Positions 52,626 through 61,759 of a stretch of DNA of 64,000 nucleotides are shown one piece after another. Under the pieces are notes generated by a model. The model was not told the origin of the DNA. It made no database searches and saw only the letters and a program-made list of their open reading frames with translations. Each line of letters opens with the position of its first letter. The first letter of the stretch is position 1. The position numbers and the translations under genes were made by a program. Source of the DNA: Brucellaceae bacterium (GTDB lineage: Bacteria > Pseudomonadota > Alphaproteobacteria > Rhizobiales > Rhizobiaceae); NCBI GenBank assembly GCA_020637775.1, contig JACKJV010000014.1:1-64000 (forward strand), written 5' to 3'.

Positions 52626-52649
52626 ATTGCATATTTCTATATATACAAC
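52626..52649. promoter_or_regulatory. Candidate operator C (ATTGCAT-N10-ATACAAC)
   Basis: ATTGCAT (52626-52632) and ATACAAC (52643-52649) form an imperfect dyad with a 10-base AT-rich spacer, 15 bases before the ManC-like start. It resembles operators A and B, including the CC following ATACAA. Confidence 0.45.
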
Positions 52650-52750
52650 CAAAAATCGTTTCCGGCGCGTTAAGGCGCGCCATGGGCGCATGCCGTAGCG
52701 GTATTGCATGGCCGGACGTCTGGCGGGTTTCGTGCCGCGCGGGGCAGCGT

Positions 52751-53704
52751 TCAGGCGGGGGTCTTGCGGCGTCGCGCCTGGGGGGCCGGCTTCCAGCGCT
52801 TGTGGAACCACATCCACTGGCCGGGGTCCTGGCGGATCCAGTCTTCCACGATGCTTGTGACCTGCTGCGTCACGCCGTGGACATCCACGCGGCCATTGGC
52901 ATCACGAACCGGGTCGATGGCCTCGAAAAGGGTCAGGTGAAAGCGGCCGCCGGGCAGGCGGATGCAGCGGGCGGGATGGATGGCGCAGTCGAACTGGCGG
53001 GCCAGCTTGCCGAGAAGCGGGCTGGTGGAGGCTTCACGGCCGAAAAACTCGACCATTCGACCGCGCATGAAATACTGGTCCACCAGCATGCCGGCCTTGC
53101 CGCCATTTTCCAATACGCGGGCGAGCGCGAAAGAGGCGCCGGCGCGGGAGGGGACCAGCGCGCCCATCGCGGTGTGGCGAGCTGAAAGAAGGCGTTCGGC
53201 AAGATAGGGGTTGTTGGGCGGGCGGAACAGGGCGGTCACTTCCAGCCCGTGGGTCATGGCGGCAACCGGCAGGAGCTCGAAATTTCCCATATGCGCCGTG
53301 AAGAAGATGGCCGGCCGGCCGTCTGCCGCCCGCAACCGGTCGAAGATCTCCGCGCCGTCTATGGTGACACGGCCGGCATGCGGATTTTCAGGATCGAAAT
53401 CGAGGATCTTGTCGAGAAAGACGTATTCGCCCATCAGGCGGGCCATGTTGCCCCACATGTCCAGGGCGATGGCCTGCAACCCGGCCTCGTCCTTGTCCGG
53501 AAAAGCCTGGCGCAGATTGTCCATGGCAACCTTGTGGCGGCCGGACATGGGGCCGAAGCGGCGGGCCAGCCGTTCCAGGAGGGCGAGCGACCGGTCTGCC
53601 GGCAGAAGCTTGATCAGCCAGAGCAGGCCGAGCGTCAGCCGGGCGACAATCCAGTATTCGACATTCTTGAGGCGGCGCAGAACACGATAGACGAGCATCT
53701 TCAT
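52751..53704 (-). CDS. lpxXL: LpxXL-type lipid A acyltransferase (LPLAT family)
   Basis: The 317-residue protein is an LpxL/HtrB-like acyltransferase. An N-terminal membrane helix (LTLGLLWLIKLLP) precedes the active-site motif HMGNFE (H-x4-E) in TAHMGNFELLP. MRGRMVEFFGREASTSPLLGKLA is the acceptor block, and PGQWMWFHKRWKP closes the protein. It would transfer the very-long-chain acyl group from AcpXL onto lipid A. It ends the lipid A cluster, 18 bases after the dehydrogenase gene. Confidence 0.85.
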   Translation of the reverse strand: MKMLVYRVLRRLKNVEYWIVARLTLGLLWLIKLLPADRSLALLERLARRFGPMSGRHKVAMDNLRQAFPDKDEAGLQAIALDMWGNMARLMGEYVFLDKILDFDPENPHAGRVTIDGAEIFDRLRAADGRPAIFFTAHMGNFELLPVAAMTHGLEVTALFRPPNNPYLAERLLSARHTAMGALVPSRAGASFALARVLENGGKAGMLVDQYFMRGRMVEFFGREASTSPLLGKLARQFDCAIHPARCIRLPGGRFHLTLFEAIDPVRDANGRVDVHGVTQQVTSIVEDWIRQDPGQWMWFHKRWKPAPQARRRKTPA

Positions 53705-53722
53705 GGCGCGCGCCCCGACCGG

Positions 53723-54751
53723 TCAGGAAACCCGCAGGATGATCTTGCCGAAGACGTCGCGCGTCTCCATGCGCTTCAACGCGACGGCAATATCCTCGAA
53801 GCCGCATTCGGTGTCGATGACGGGTTCGGCCAGCCCGCGCGCCATTTTCTGCATGGCGTCGGCCATGTTCTCCATACGGCAGCCGAAGGAGCCGAAGATC
53901 TTCAATTGCTGCTGGAAAAGCTGCATCAGGTTCATGGACGTGGACACGCCGGAGGTGGAGCCGCATGTCACGAGGCGGCCGCCGCGCTTCAGGCAGAGCA
54001 TGGAGCCTGCCCATGTGTCGGCGCCGACATGCTCGAAAACCACGTCCACACCCTTCTTTTTCGTCAGCTTCCGCACGACGCCCTCGAAACGGTCCTCGCG
54101 ATAATTGATGACGTGATCGGCGCCCAGTGCCCTGGCCGGTTCGATCTTGGCGTCCGACCCGACCGTGGTGATGACCGTGCAGCCCATGCGCCTGGCCAAT
54201 TGTATGGCAGCCGTGCCAATGCCCGATCCGCCGGCATGAACAAGAATGGTCTCTCCCGGTTCGAGCTTCGCATTGTCGAAAAGCATGTGTTCGACCGTGC
54301 CAAAGGTGACGGGAGCCAGGGCCGCGCCGACATCCGACACGCCAGGCGGGGCGGGAATGAGCAGACGGGCGGGAATGTTCATGCGTTCCTGGGCGAAGCC
54401 GTCGAGATGAAAGCCATGCACGCCGCTGACGTGTTCGCAGAGGTTGTCCCGGCCTTCGCGGCAGGGGCGGCAATGACCGCAGGTGCGGGCACCGTAGATG
54501 GAGACAAGCTGGCCGGGCAGAACATTGGCAACGCCGGGACCGATCGCCTCGACCTCGCCGGAGGCTTCCGCGCCGATCACCAGCGGCATCTTGCGCTTGG
54601 CGAAGGCCATGCCGCGCCAGCCCCAGACATCGATGTGGTTGAGCGCGACAACCTTCACGCGGATCGTGGCCTCGCCGGGACCGGGCGCAGGAGGGGCGGG
54701 CAGATCAACGATTTCCAGCTTGCGGTCTTCGACGAGTTGCAATGCACGCAT
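53723..54751 (-). CDS. Zinc-type alcohol dehydrogenase of the VLCFA lipid A cluster
   Basis: The 342-residue medium-chain dehydrogenase has CGHCRPCREGRDNLC (structural zinc cysteines) and the nucleotide-binding HAGGSGIGTAAIQLA. In rhizobia an adh gene lies between the fabF-like genes and lpxXL and is needed for the very-long-chain acyl chain, perhaps as an enoyl or ketoacyl reductase. I chose ATG 54751. It is followed by lpxXL. Confidence 0.82.
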   Translation of the reverse strand: MRALQLVEDRKLEIVDLPAPPAPGPGEATIRVKVVALNHIDVWGWRGMAFAKRKMPLVIGAEASGEVEAIGPGVANVLPGQLVSIYGARTCGHCRPCREGRDNLCEHVSGVHGFHLDGFAQERMNIPARLLIPAPPGVSDVGAALAPVTFGTVEHMLFDNAKLEPGETILVHAGGSGIGTAAIQLARRMGCTVITTVGSDAKIEPARALGADHVINYREDRFEGVVRKLTKKKGVDVVFEHVGADTWAGSMLCLKRGGRLVTCGSTSGVSTSMNLMQLFQQQLKIFGSFGCRMENMADAMQKMARGLAEPVIDTECGFEDIAVALKRMETRDVFGKIILRVS

Positions 54752-54872
54752 GGCCCGAGCATCCTGGCTGAAGCGGCCGTTGCGACCGCGAGGTGTTATG
54801 GTCTGCCCGGCGCCGAAACGCTTCCGGCATCCAGCGGTTGCCGCCGCCAGGCCTGGGCAATGTGAGGGGCGT

Positions 54873-56147
54873 CTAGACCGGTTCGCGCGCCATGACAAGG
54901 CAGGTGTTCTGCCCGCCAAAGCCGAACGAATTGGACAACACGGTGGAAATTTCCGCCGTGCGTCCCCTGTTGGGCACGCAATCGACCGGAATGGCCGGGT
55001 CGGGATTGTCGTGGTTGATCGTCGGCGGCAGGAAGCCTTCCTGCATGGTGAGGATCGAGAAGGCGGCCTCGATCGCGCCAGCGGCCGAGAGCGTGTGGCC
55101 GATCATCGACTTGTTGGAGGAGACGGGTATGGCGGCCATGGCGTCACCGAAAACGGTGGACAGCGCCAGATACTCCATCTTGTCGTTTTCCGGTGTCGAT
55201 GTGCCATGGGCGTTGATATAGCCGACAGGCGTGCTGCCCATGCCGGCATCGGCCAGGGCCGCGCGCACGGCGCCGATGGCCGGCGATGCATCGGGCTTGG
55301 AGCGGGTGCGGTGGAAATCGTCGGCCTTTTCGCCGCAGCCGCCGAGAATGCCGAGCACCTTCGCGCCGCGCGCAACGGCGCTTTCCAGCGATTCCAGAAC
55401 CAGCGTGGCCGACCCTTCGGCCAACACGAAGCCGTCGCGGTCCTTCGAGAAGGGCTTGGAAGCCTTTTCCGGTGCTTCGTTCTGGGTGGACAGGGCCGAA
55501 AGCAGGGAGAAGCGGATCAAGGCTTCCGCCGTGGCAGAACCATCGGAACCGATGGCGAGCGCCCGGTCTGCCTCGCCGCGGCGGATCGCCTCGACGCCGC
55601 ACTGGATGGCGGTCGCGCCCGAAGCGCAGGCGGTCGACAGGGTCACCGGCAGGCCGCGCGTGCCAAAGCGGTCGGCGAGGCGCTCCGCGATGGTGCCGAA
55701 CATGGCGCGAGAGAACAGATCGGGATGCTTGCCGGCGCGGGCTGCGGCCAGCATGCGCTGATAGGGCGTGCCGTCGCTGCCGCCAAGTTCGGCAAGCTCG
55801 AAACGGTGGCGCCATTCGGTCTCGACGGGCGGAGCGGCAAGAAACAGCGGGCCGCCGAAGGCGTCCTGCGGCAGACCGGCCTGGGCAATGGCTTCCAGTG
55901 CCGTGGTCTCGGCCATTTCATGGGTCAGGGGACCGGGGCCGTCGCTGGAGGAGGCAAGGAAATCCACCATGCCCGAAATGCGCGTGCGCAGCCCGTCGGT
56001 GGGGAAGCGGGTGATCGCCCCGATGCCGGAACGGCCCGAGGCCAGCGCCTGCCAGTTTTCCGCGCGTCCCACGCCCAGCGACGTGATGATGCCGATACCG
56101 GTGACTGCGACGACCGGCCGGCCGAGATGATCCGTGAACTTCGTCAT
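54873..56147 (-). CDS. Beta-ketoacyl-ACP synthase, catalytic KAS-II-type (FabF1XL-like)
   Basis: The 424-residue synthase has the full catalytic triad: Cys174 in LSTACASG, His314 in INAHGTS and His351 in MIGHTLSAAG. It should condense malonyl-ACP with long acyl-AcpXL. An AAAGGAT site precedes ATG 56147. It lies 14 bases after the non-canonical synthase gene and probably forms a pair with it. Confidence 0.87.
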   Translation of the reverse strand: MTKFTDHLGRPVVAVTGIGIITSLGVGRAENWQALASGRSGIGAITRFPTDGLRTRISGMVDFLASSSDGPGPLTHEMAETTALEAIAQAGLPQDAFGGPLFLAAPPVETEWRHRFELAELGGSDGTPYQRMLAAARAGKHPDLFSRAMFGTIAERLADRFGTRGLPVTLSTACASGATAIQCGVEAIRRGEADRALAIGSDGSATAEALIRFSLLSALSTQNEAPEKASKPFSKDRDGFVLAEGSATLVLESLESAVARGAKVLGILGGCGEKADDFHRTRSKPDASPAIGAVRAALADAGMGSTPVGYINAHGTSTPENDKMEYLALSTVFGDAMAAIPVSSNKSMIGHTLSAAGAIEAAFSILTMQEGFLPPTINHDNPDPAIPVDCVPNRGRTAEISTVLSNSFGFGGQNTCLVMAREPV

Positions 56148-56161
56148 CGCATCCTTTTCCC

Positions 56162-57331
56162 TCAGGCCTTGCGGACTGAAACCATGCCTTCGCCGGAGAT
56201 GAAACCGATGGCCGTTGCCAGGATTTCGTTGGCCGGTGCGTCCGGAGCCATCTCGCCTTCGGCGAAAGGCTCGACCGACAGGCCGGCATCCAGTGCCAGC
56301 GCGGCCAGTGCAATCGCGAAGGGGAATTGCGCTTCCTTGAAATGGCCGGTCAGGCTGGAAAATCCGCGCAGCGCCAGGCCCGACAGAGCCGAGGCTTCCG
56401 CCGCCGTCGGCTCGGCCGCGCCCGAAGCCGCCGAAATCGCGATGCGGGCATCCGGCGCGGCATCCCTTGCCATGGCGGCGATGGCGGCTGAAAGATCGTC
56501 GCGGGTGCGGCGTACGCGGCCGGCCTTCACATCGCCGAGAGCAGCATAGACATGGGCACCGCGCCTTTCGGCATGGGACCGCTCTTCCAGCACCAGGAAC
56601 ACGCCGCCCGAACCGGGGATGATGCCGCCACCTTCCGCGCCGCCGCGCTTCCACACCGGCGCCCAGGGTGCGCGGTGCAGGTAGCCGCCCAATTCATAGG
56701 CCAGCAGCATGTCGGGATGTTCGCAATTGTAGGAAGCGCCGACCAGCGCATGGGTGGACTGACCGGCACGGATGCGGGCGACCGTCATGTCCACGGCGGA
56801 GACGCCGGCGCCTTCTTCGCCCATGAAGGTGCGTGAGGAGCCGGTCACCTTGTGGACGATCGAGATGTTGCCTGCCAGCAGGTTCGACAATTGCGCAAGA
56901 AAGAGGGTCGGGCGCAGTTCCGTGGTCAGCTTCTCGTTGAGCAGGTTGTCGCGGTCTGCTCTGTCGGCGGCCGCCTCGATGATGAGCGAGTCGGCGGCCT
57001 CGTCACGCTCGCCGCCGCCGGCAGCCACGATCATGTCCATGGTCGCGCAAAGCGCTTCATCGCCCTTGACGCCGGCATCGTCGAGCGCGAGCCCGGCGGC
57101 ATAGGTGCCGATACGCTGCCAGGTCTCCATCTGTCGCTGGTCGCCACGCTTGGGGATCTGCTGCCCCCAGTCGATCGCGGGCAGCGGATGGACCGCGTAG
57201 GGCGCGAAGGCCTGCGTGTCGAGCTTCGGCGCCCGGGGCCCCGCCGTCAGGGCAGCGCGGTGGACTTCCTTGCCCTCGCCGAGACAGGAGACGATGCCGA
57301 TGCCGGTGATGACTGCGTCGCGTTGGCTCAT
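56162..57331 (-). CDS. Ketosynthase-like protein lacking the active-site cysteine (FabF2XL-like)
   Basis: The 389-residue protein has a ketosynthase fold (AVITGIGIVSCLGEGKE at the N-terminus, GHFKEAQFP near the C-terminus). In the nucleophile region an ungapped alignment on GVSAV places Glu173 where the cysteine should be, in FMGEEGAG. The HGT histidine block is also missing. It therefore resembles a chain-length factor rather than an active synthase, and would pair with the catalytic synthase encoded next. It is 19 bases downstream of acpXL. Confidence 0.75.
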   Translation of the reverse strand: MSQRDAVITGIGIVSCLGEGKEVHRAALTAGPRAPKLDTQAFAPYAVHPLPAIDWGQQIPKRGDQRQMETWQRIGTYAAGLALDDAGVKGDEALCATMDMIVAAGGGERDEAADSLIIEAAADRADRDNLLNEKLTTELRPTLFLAQLSNLLAGNISIVHKVTGSSRTFMGEEGAGVSAVDMTVARIRAGQSTHALVGASYNCEHPDMLLAYELGGYLHRAPWAPVWKRGGAEGGGIIPGSGGVFLVLEERSHAERRGAHVYAALGDVKAGRVRRTRDDLSAAIAAMARDAAPDARIAISAASGAAEPTAAEASALSGLALRGFSSLTGHFKEAQFPFAIALAALALDAGLSVEPFAEGEMAPDAPANEILATAIGFISGEGMVSVRKA

Positions 57332-57350
57332 GACGGGCGTGGCCTGTTCG

Positions 57351-57632
57351 TCAGGCCGTCTTTTCGGCGACCAGCGAATCGATCTTGGCGCAGAGGTTCT
57401 TCATGACGAAATACTCGTCGGTCGACGCCTTGCCGTCATTGACTTCCTGAGTCCAGGTTTCCAGCGGGATCTTGATGCCGAATTCCTTGTCGATGGCAAA
57501 GACGATATCCAGGAAATCGAGGCTGTCGATGCCCAGATCGTCGATCGTGTGGCTTTCCGGCGTGATCGTGTCGCGCTCGATCTCGCTGGTCTCTGCGATG
57601 ATGTCGGCAACCTTGTCGAAAGTGGATGACAC
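57351..57632 (-). CDS. acpXL: Specialised acyl carrier protein AcpXL
   Basis: The 93-residue protein has the phosphopantetheine motif GIDSLDFLD with Ser37, and the AcpXL features [12 protein letters not shown] and [17 protein letters not shown]. AcpXL carries the 27-hydroxyoctacosanoic-type chain for lipid A in Rhizobiales. It is the first gene of the cluster ending in lpxXL. A fabZ-like gene usually found next is absent. Confidence 0.9.
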   Translation of the reverse strand: MSSTFDKVADIIAETSEIERDTITPESHTIDDLGIDSLDFLDIVFAIDKEFGIKIPLETWTQEVNDGKASTDEYFVMKNLCAKIDSLVAEKTA

Positions 57633-57792
57633 GGAAAAAGTCCTCTTGATGGATTCTCATTCGCTTGACGCGTGGCATTAAACGGTTTTTCGCGTCGGGA
57701 AAAGGGCAAAGCCTCAAATCGGCCCTGCCGGCGCTGCTTGCGCTGCGGCAAGCCTGCTTGCCAGCCCGTTGCGCGGGCGGTACTGCGACGCC

Positions 57793-58740
57793 ATGAACGA
57801 CTCGGCAGTGACCATATTATACGTCTTCGGGCTGGTCGGGCTCGGCTGGCTGTCAGCGCGATTCGGCGTGCTCAGGAAGGGCACCGGGGAGGGACTGGCC
57901 GATTTCGCCGTCACCATCGCCGCGCCGGTGCTGCTGTTCCGCACCATGGCGGGCGCCGACTTCTCCGGCTCGGCGCCGTGGCTGCTCTGGGCGGTGTATT
58001 TCGGCGCCGTCGCGCTGACATGGGCTGCGGGGCACGGGACGATCCGCGCGGTTTTCGGCCGGGACAGGCGCGCCGGTGTCGTTGCAGGTGTCTCATCGGC
58101 CTTTTCCAACCTCGTGCTGCTTGGCATCCCCCTCATTCTCAGCCTGCTCGGCCAGTCGGGTTTCGAAACGCTGTCGCTCATCATCGCGGTGCATCTGCCG
58201 GTCATGATGTCGGCGTCGATCATCCTTTTCGAATGGGCCAGCCGGGACAGCGGGACGGTGAACATGCGCGATGTGGTGCGCACATTCCTGCGCCGCCTCT
58301 TCGTCAATCCGCTGATTCTAGGCATCCTGGCCGGACTGGCATGGCGCCTGACCGGCCTCGACATGCCGGCGCCCCTGCCGCGCATGGTGGATGCGCTGGC
58401 CGGTGTGGCCGGGCCGGTGGCGCTTTTCGCCATGGGCATGTCGCTGAACGATTTCGGACTGGCCGGAAACCTGCGGGCAGCCGCCGCGCTGGCCGGGCTG
58501 AAGCTTTTCCTCATGCCCGCAATCGCGCTCGGGCTTGCCTGGGTCGCCGGTCTTCCGGCGCCCGTGGCAGAGGTTGCAGTCATGGCGGCCGCGCTGCCGG
58601 CCGGCGTCAATTCCTACCTGATCGCGACCCGTTTCGGAACGGGCCAGGCGCTGGCGGCCAGCGCCATGACCCTGGGCACTGCCACGGCGCTGTTCTCGAC
58701 GGCGGTCTGGATCATGCTGGCGCGGGCGGTTTTCGGCTGA
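57793..58740 (+). CDS. AEC-family transporter
   Basis: The 315-residue membrane protein has about ten helices and AEC-family features: LYVFGLVGLGWLSARFGVL, ADFAVTIAAPVLLFRTM and PLILGILAGLAWRLTGL. AEC (auxin efflux carrier) proteins export organic acids or similar compounds. I chose ATG 57793; an in-frame TTG at 57769 lacks support. It diverges from acpXL. Confidence 0.8.
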   Translation: MNDSAVTILYVFGLVGLGWLSARFGVLRKGTGEGLADFAVTIAAPVLLFRTMAGADFSGSAPWLLWAVYFGAVALTWAAGHGTIRAVFGRDRRAGVVAGVSSAFSNLVLLGIPLILSLLGQSGFETLSLIIAVHLPVMMSASIILFEWASRDSGTVNMRDVVRTFLRRLFVNPLILGILAGLAWRLTGLDMPAPLPRMVDALAGVAGPVALFAMGMSLNDFGLAGNLRAAAALAGLKLFLMPAIALGLAWVAGLPAPVAEVAVMAAALPAGVNSYLIATRFGTGQALAASAMTLGTATALFSTAVWIMLARAVFG

Positions 58741-58894
58741 AGCGGAACGTTGCAAGCACCGGTCTTGATGGCCGGGGAAATTCGTCGCATCGTCCGCGCC
58801 GACGGGATCAAACCGGCGCGCCATCGCGTTGGCCGGTGACGTATTTTTCATGCCGGTGGGCAGGAATGCCACGGCAGCAAGAGGGAGTGAGACC

Positions 58895-60352
58895 ATGCTC
58901 AAGAAATCCAGCGCATTCCTGCGCGAGGCCAATTTCATCAACGGGGAATGGGTGCAGGCCGATTCCGGCGCCATGATCGATGTCGTCAACCCGGCCAGCG
59001 GAGAGCGCATCGGGGGCGTGCCGAAATCCGGCAAATCCGAAACCCGGCGCGCCATCGAAGCGGCGGAGGACGCCTTCCACGCCTGGAAGAAGACGTCCGC
59101 GCTGCACCGTTCGCAAATGCTGCGCAAGCTGCATGATGCGATCATGGACAACCAGGACGAACTGGCCGAACTGCTGACGATGGAGCAGGGCAAGCCCCTT
59201 GCCGAGGCAAAAGGCGAGGTGGGCATGTCGGCGGCCTATGTGCTGTGGTATGCCGAAGAGGGGCGGCGCGTCTATGGCGACGTCGTGCCGTCGCCCTGGG
59301 CGGACCGGCGCATTCTGGTGACCAAGGAGGCCACAGGCGTCATCGGTGCCATCACGCCCTGGAACTTTCCCTCGTCCATGCTGGCGCGAAAGATCGGCCC
59401 GGCACTGGCAGCGGGATGCACGGCAGTGGTCAAGCCTGCCTCGCAGACGCCGTATTCGGGCATTGCCTGGGGCGTGCTCGCCGAGCAGGTCGGCTTTCCC
59501 AGGGGCGTGCTGAATGTCGTGACGGGTTCGGCCAGCGAGATCGGCCAGGAAATCTGCGAGAATCCGCTGATCAAGAAGATCACCTTCACCGGCTCGACCG
59601 ATGTCGGCAAGATCCTTCTCAAGCAGGCGGCATCGACCGTGAAGAAGGTGTCGATGGAACTGGGCGGCAATGCTCCCTTCCTGATTTTCGACGATGCCGA
59701 TATCGACCGTGCCGTGGAAGGATCCATTGCAGCCAAGTACCGCAATTCCGGGCAGACCTGCGTGTGTACGAACCGGTTCTTCGTGCAGGACGGCATTTAT
59801 GACGCATTCGTTGAAAAGCTGGCGGCTGCAACCAGGAAGCTGAAGGTCGGCCCCGGTCTGGAAGAGGGGGTGAACCAGGGGCCGCTGATCGACATGAACG
59901 CGGTGGAAAAGGTGGAAGACTTCATTGCCGATGCCGAAAGCAAGGGCGGCAAGATCCTGGCCGGTGGCAAGCGGCACGAACTGGGCGGCACGTTCTTCTC
60001 GCCAACCGTCATTGCCGAGGCGACCACCGACATGAAGTTCATGAAGGAGGAAATCTTCGGCCCCGTGGCGCCGGTCTACCGGTTCAAGACGGAGGACGAG
60101 GCGATCGCCATGGCCAATGATACCGAATTCGGCCTTGCCTGCTATTTCTACACCCAGCACATGGGCCGTGCCTTCCGGGTCATGGAAGGCCTGAAATACG
60201 GATTGATCGGCATCAACGAGGGCATCATCACCACCGTGGAAGCGCCCTTCGGCGGCCTGAAGGAAAGCGGGCTGGGCAAGGAAGGCGGCCATCAGGGCAT
60301 CGAGGATTATCTCGACACCAAATATGTCTGCATCGGCGGACTGGGCCTTTAG
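58895..60352 (+). CDS. gabD: NAD(P)-dependent succinate-semialdehyde dehydrogenase
   Basis: The 485-residue aldehyde dehydrogenase has Glu255 in MELGGNAP and nucleophile Cys289 in SGQTCVCTNR, with FTGSTDVGK and PWNFPSSMLARK cofactor blocks. The NAFKESG-type end here is GGLKESGLGKEGGHQGIEDYLD, typical of GabD. It oxidises succinate semialdehyde to succinate. A GAGGGAG site precedes ATG 58895. It could work with the class III aminotransferase at 34063. Confidence 0.85.
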   Translation: MLKKSSAFLREANFINGEWVQADSGAMIDVVNPASGERIGGVPKSGKSETRRAIEAAEDAFHAWKKTSALHRSQMLRKLHDAIMDNQDELAELLTMEQGKPLAEAKGEVGMSAAYVLWYAEEGRRVYGDVVPSPWADRRILVTKEATGVIGAITPWNFPSSMLARKIGPALAAGCTAVVKPASQTPYSGIAWGVLAEQVGFPRGVLNVVTGSASEIGQEICENPLIKKITFTGSTDVGKILLKQAASTVKKVSMELGGNAPFLIFDDADIDRAVEGSIAAKYRNSGQTCVCTNRFFVQDGIYDAFVEKLAAATRKLKVGPGLEEGVNQGPLIDMNAVEKVEDFIADAESKGGKILAGGKRHELGGTFFSPTVIAEATTDMKFMKEEIFGPVAPVYRFKTEDEAIAMANDTEFGLACYFYTQHMGRAFRVMEGLKYGLIGINEGIITTVEAPFGGLKESGLGKEGGHQGIEDYLDTKYVCIGGLGL

Positions 60353-60358
60353 GTGAGC

Positions 60359-61132
60359 CTAGCCTGCTGCTGCCAGCGACAGTGCGAAGGCGGCGAGCGA
60401 AAGGGCGGCGGCCATGCGGGCCGTCGCCGCGTGCATGGACGTGCGGGCGGGTGGAAAGCGATAAGCCAGGGCCAGGAACAGCGGAAAGCTGCTGGCGACA
60501 ACCCCGTAGAGGACAACGCCGGTCAGGTTGTTGAACCGGCTCGCGCTCAGCATCGTTTCCGGCACCACGGCGACGGCGGTTCGCCATGACCCGCCGAAAC
60601 TGCCGGCAAGGCGCGCATAGGCGGCGTAGATGCCGGCGGAAATGCCGCCGAAGAGCGCAATCCTTGCAGCGAAATCCATCAGCGTGAACACAAGGAGGCG
60701 CGGCGGCCGGGCGATGGCGACGGATCGCGCGGCAAGGCCGAGCGCGGTGAAGGAAAGGTAGTTCACCACGAAGGCAACCACGCTTTGGCTGGCAATGAAG
60801 CGGCTGACGAAGGCCCACAGCCCGCCGCTGGAACCGAAGGCGGCAAAGTAGGGCGGCAGGCCGGCAATGAACGCCAGCAGCGCGATGGCCGTACCGGTCA
60901 GCGTGGCCACAAGAGTGGCGGCAAGGAATCGGCGCATGGGAGTCCGCGGCCCGATCCAGTAGTCGAGCAGACCATGGATTTGCAGGGCAACGGGATCGTG
61001 ATGGCTGGCGGGAAGCCTGGCGAGAACGGCCTGCGTCCGCTGCCCGGAAAGCACGGCTCCGGCTGCGAGGCGAACGAGCGCGTAGACACCGGCTGCGCCA
61101 AGGGCGGCGGCTGCAAGGTCTGTCGGCATCAT
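60359..61132 (-). CDS. Polytopic membrane protein, function unknown
   Basis: The 257-residue protein has about six hydrophobic segments, with a HGLLDYWIGPRTPMRRF loop and SGGLWAFVSRFIASQSVVAF. No family is recognised. An AAAGGG site precedes ATG 61132; 61129 is an alternative. It overlaps no neighbour but lies head-to-tail with putR, 44 bases away. Confidence 0.65.
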   Translation of the reverse strand: MMPTDLAAAALGAAGVYALVRLAAGAVLSGQRTQAVLARLPASHHDPVALQIHGLLDYWIGPRTPMRRFLAATLVATLTGTAIALLAFIAGLPPYFAAFGSSGGLWAFVSRFIASQSVVAFVVNYLSFTALGLAARSVAIARPPRLLVFTLMDFAARIALFGGISAGIYAAYARLAGSFGGSWRTAVAVVPETMLSASRFNNLTGVVLYGVVASSFPLFLALAYRFPPARTSMHAATARMAAALSLAAFALSLAAAG

Positions 61133-61176
61133 GGGCGCAACCCTTTCGCGGGCCGGTTCATCGTGCCGGCAGGCTA

Positions 61177-61629
61177 TCACCGCTCCTTGACCGTCTCCAT
61201 GGCCACGAATGTGGATGTTTTCGAAACATGGGGGAGGGATGAGATCTTTTCGCCCAAGACCGTGCGATAGGCTGCGATGTCCGTGGTGCGAATCTTGAGA
61301 AGATAATCGAAACTGCCGGCGATCATGTGGCATTGCTCGATCTCGGCAACATTCTGGACGGCCCGGTTGAACGCATCGAGGGCGTGGCTGCGCGTGTCGG
61401 TCAGGGAAACCTGCACGAAGGCGATATGGCCCTGGCCCATGCGCTCGGCATCGACAAGGGCGACATAGCCACGGATATAGCCCTCGTTTTCCAGCCGCTT
61501 CACCCGCGCCTGAACCGGCGTCTTCGACAGGCCTGCCTGTTCGGCCAGCGCGGCCATGGAAATGCGTCCGTCACGGGCAAGAATCTTGAGAATGGTGCGG
61601 TCTATGCGGTCCAGTTGGTCCATAGTCAT
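61177..61629 (-). CDS. putR: Lrp/AsnC-family regulator of proline utilisation
   Basis: The 150-residue regulator has an N-terminal helix-turn-helix (RISMAALAEQAGLSKTPVQARVKRLE) and a C-terminal RAM effector domain (AGSFDYLLKIRTTDIAAY). It is divergent from putA, the arrangement of PutR, which activates putA with proline. ATG 61629 and ATG 61623 are both possible starts. Confidence 0.85.
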   Translation of the reverse strand: MTMDQLDRIDRTILKILARDGRISMAALAEQAGLSKTPVQARVKRLENEGYIRGYVALVDAERMGQGHIAFVQVSLTDTRSHALDAFNRAVQNVAEIEQCHMIAGSFDYLLKIRTTDIAAYRTVLGEKISSLPHVSKTSTFVAMETVKER

Positions 61630-61632
61630 CAA

Positions 61633-61759
61633 TTTTCCAGTTCAAATGGTGTTTATTTTCAATTAAATTTGGTCGAATAGACTTCCTGTAAGCCATTGGC
61701 AAGCCAAAAGGTCTGTGGTCACGTGGTATTCTGGAAAAAACCGATTGTGGAGGCCCGCC
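61633..61759. promoter_or_regulatory. Divergent putR-putA promoter region
   Basis: The 127-base region between the divergent genes contains the AT-rich stretch TTTATTTTCAATTAAATTT around 61648-61668, the likely binding region for the Lrp-type regulator. A GGAGG site precedes the putA ATG. Confidence 0.5.
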
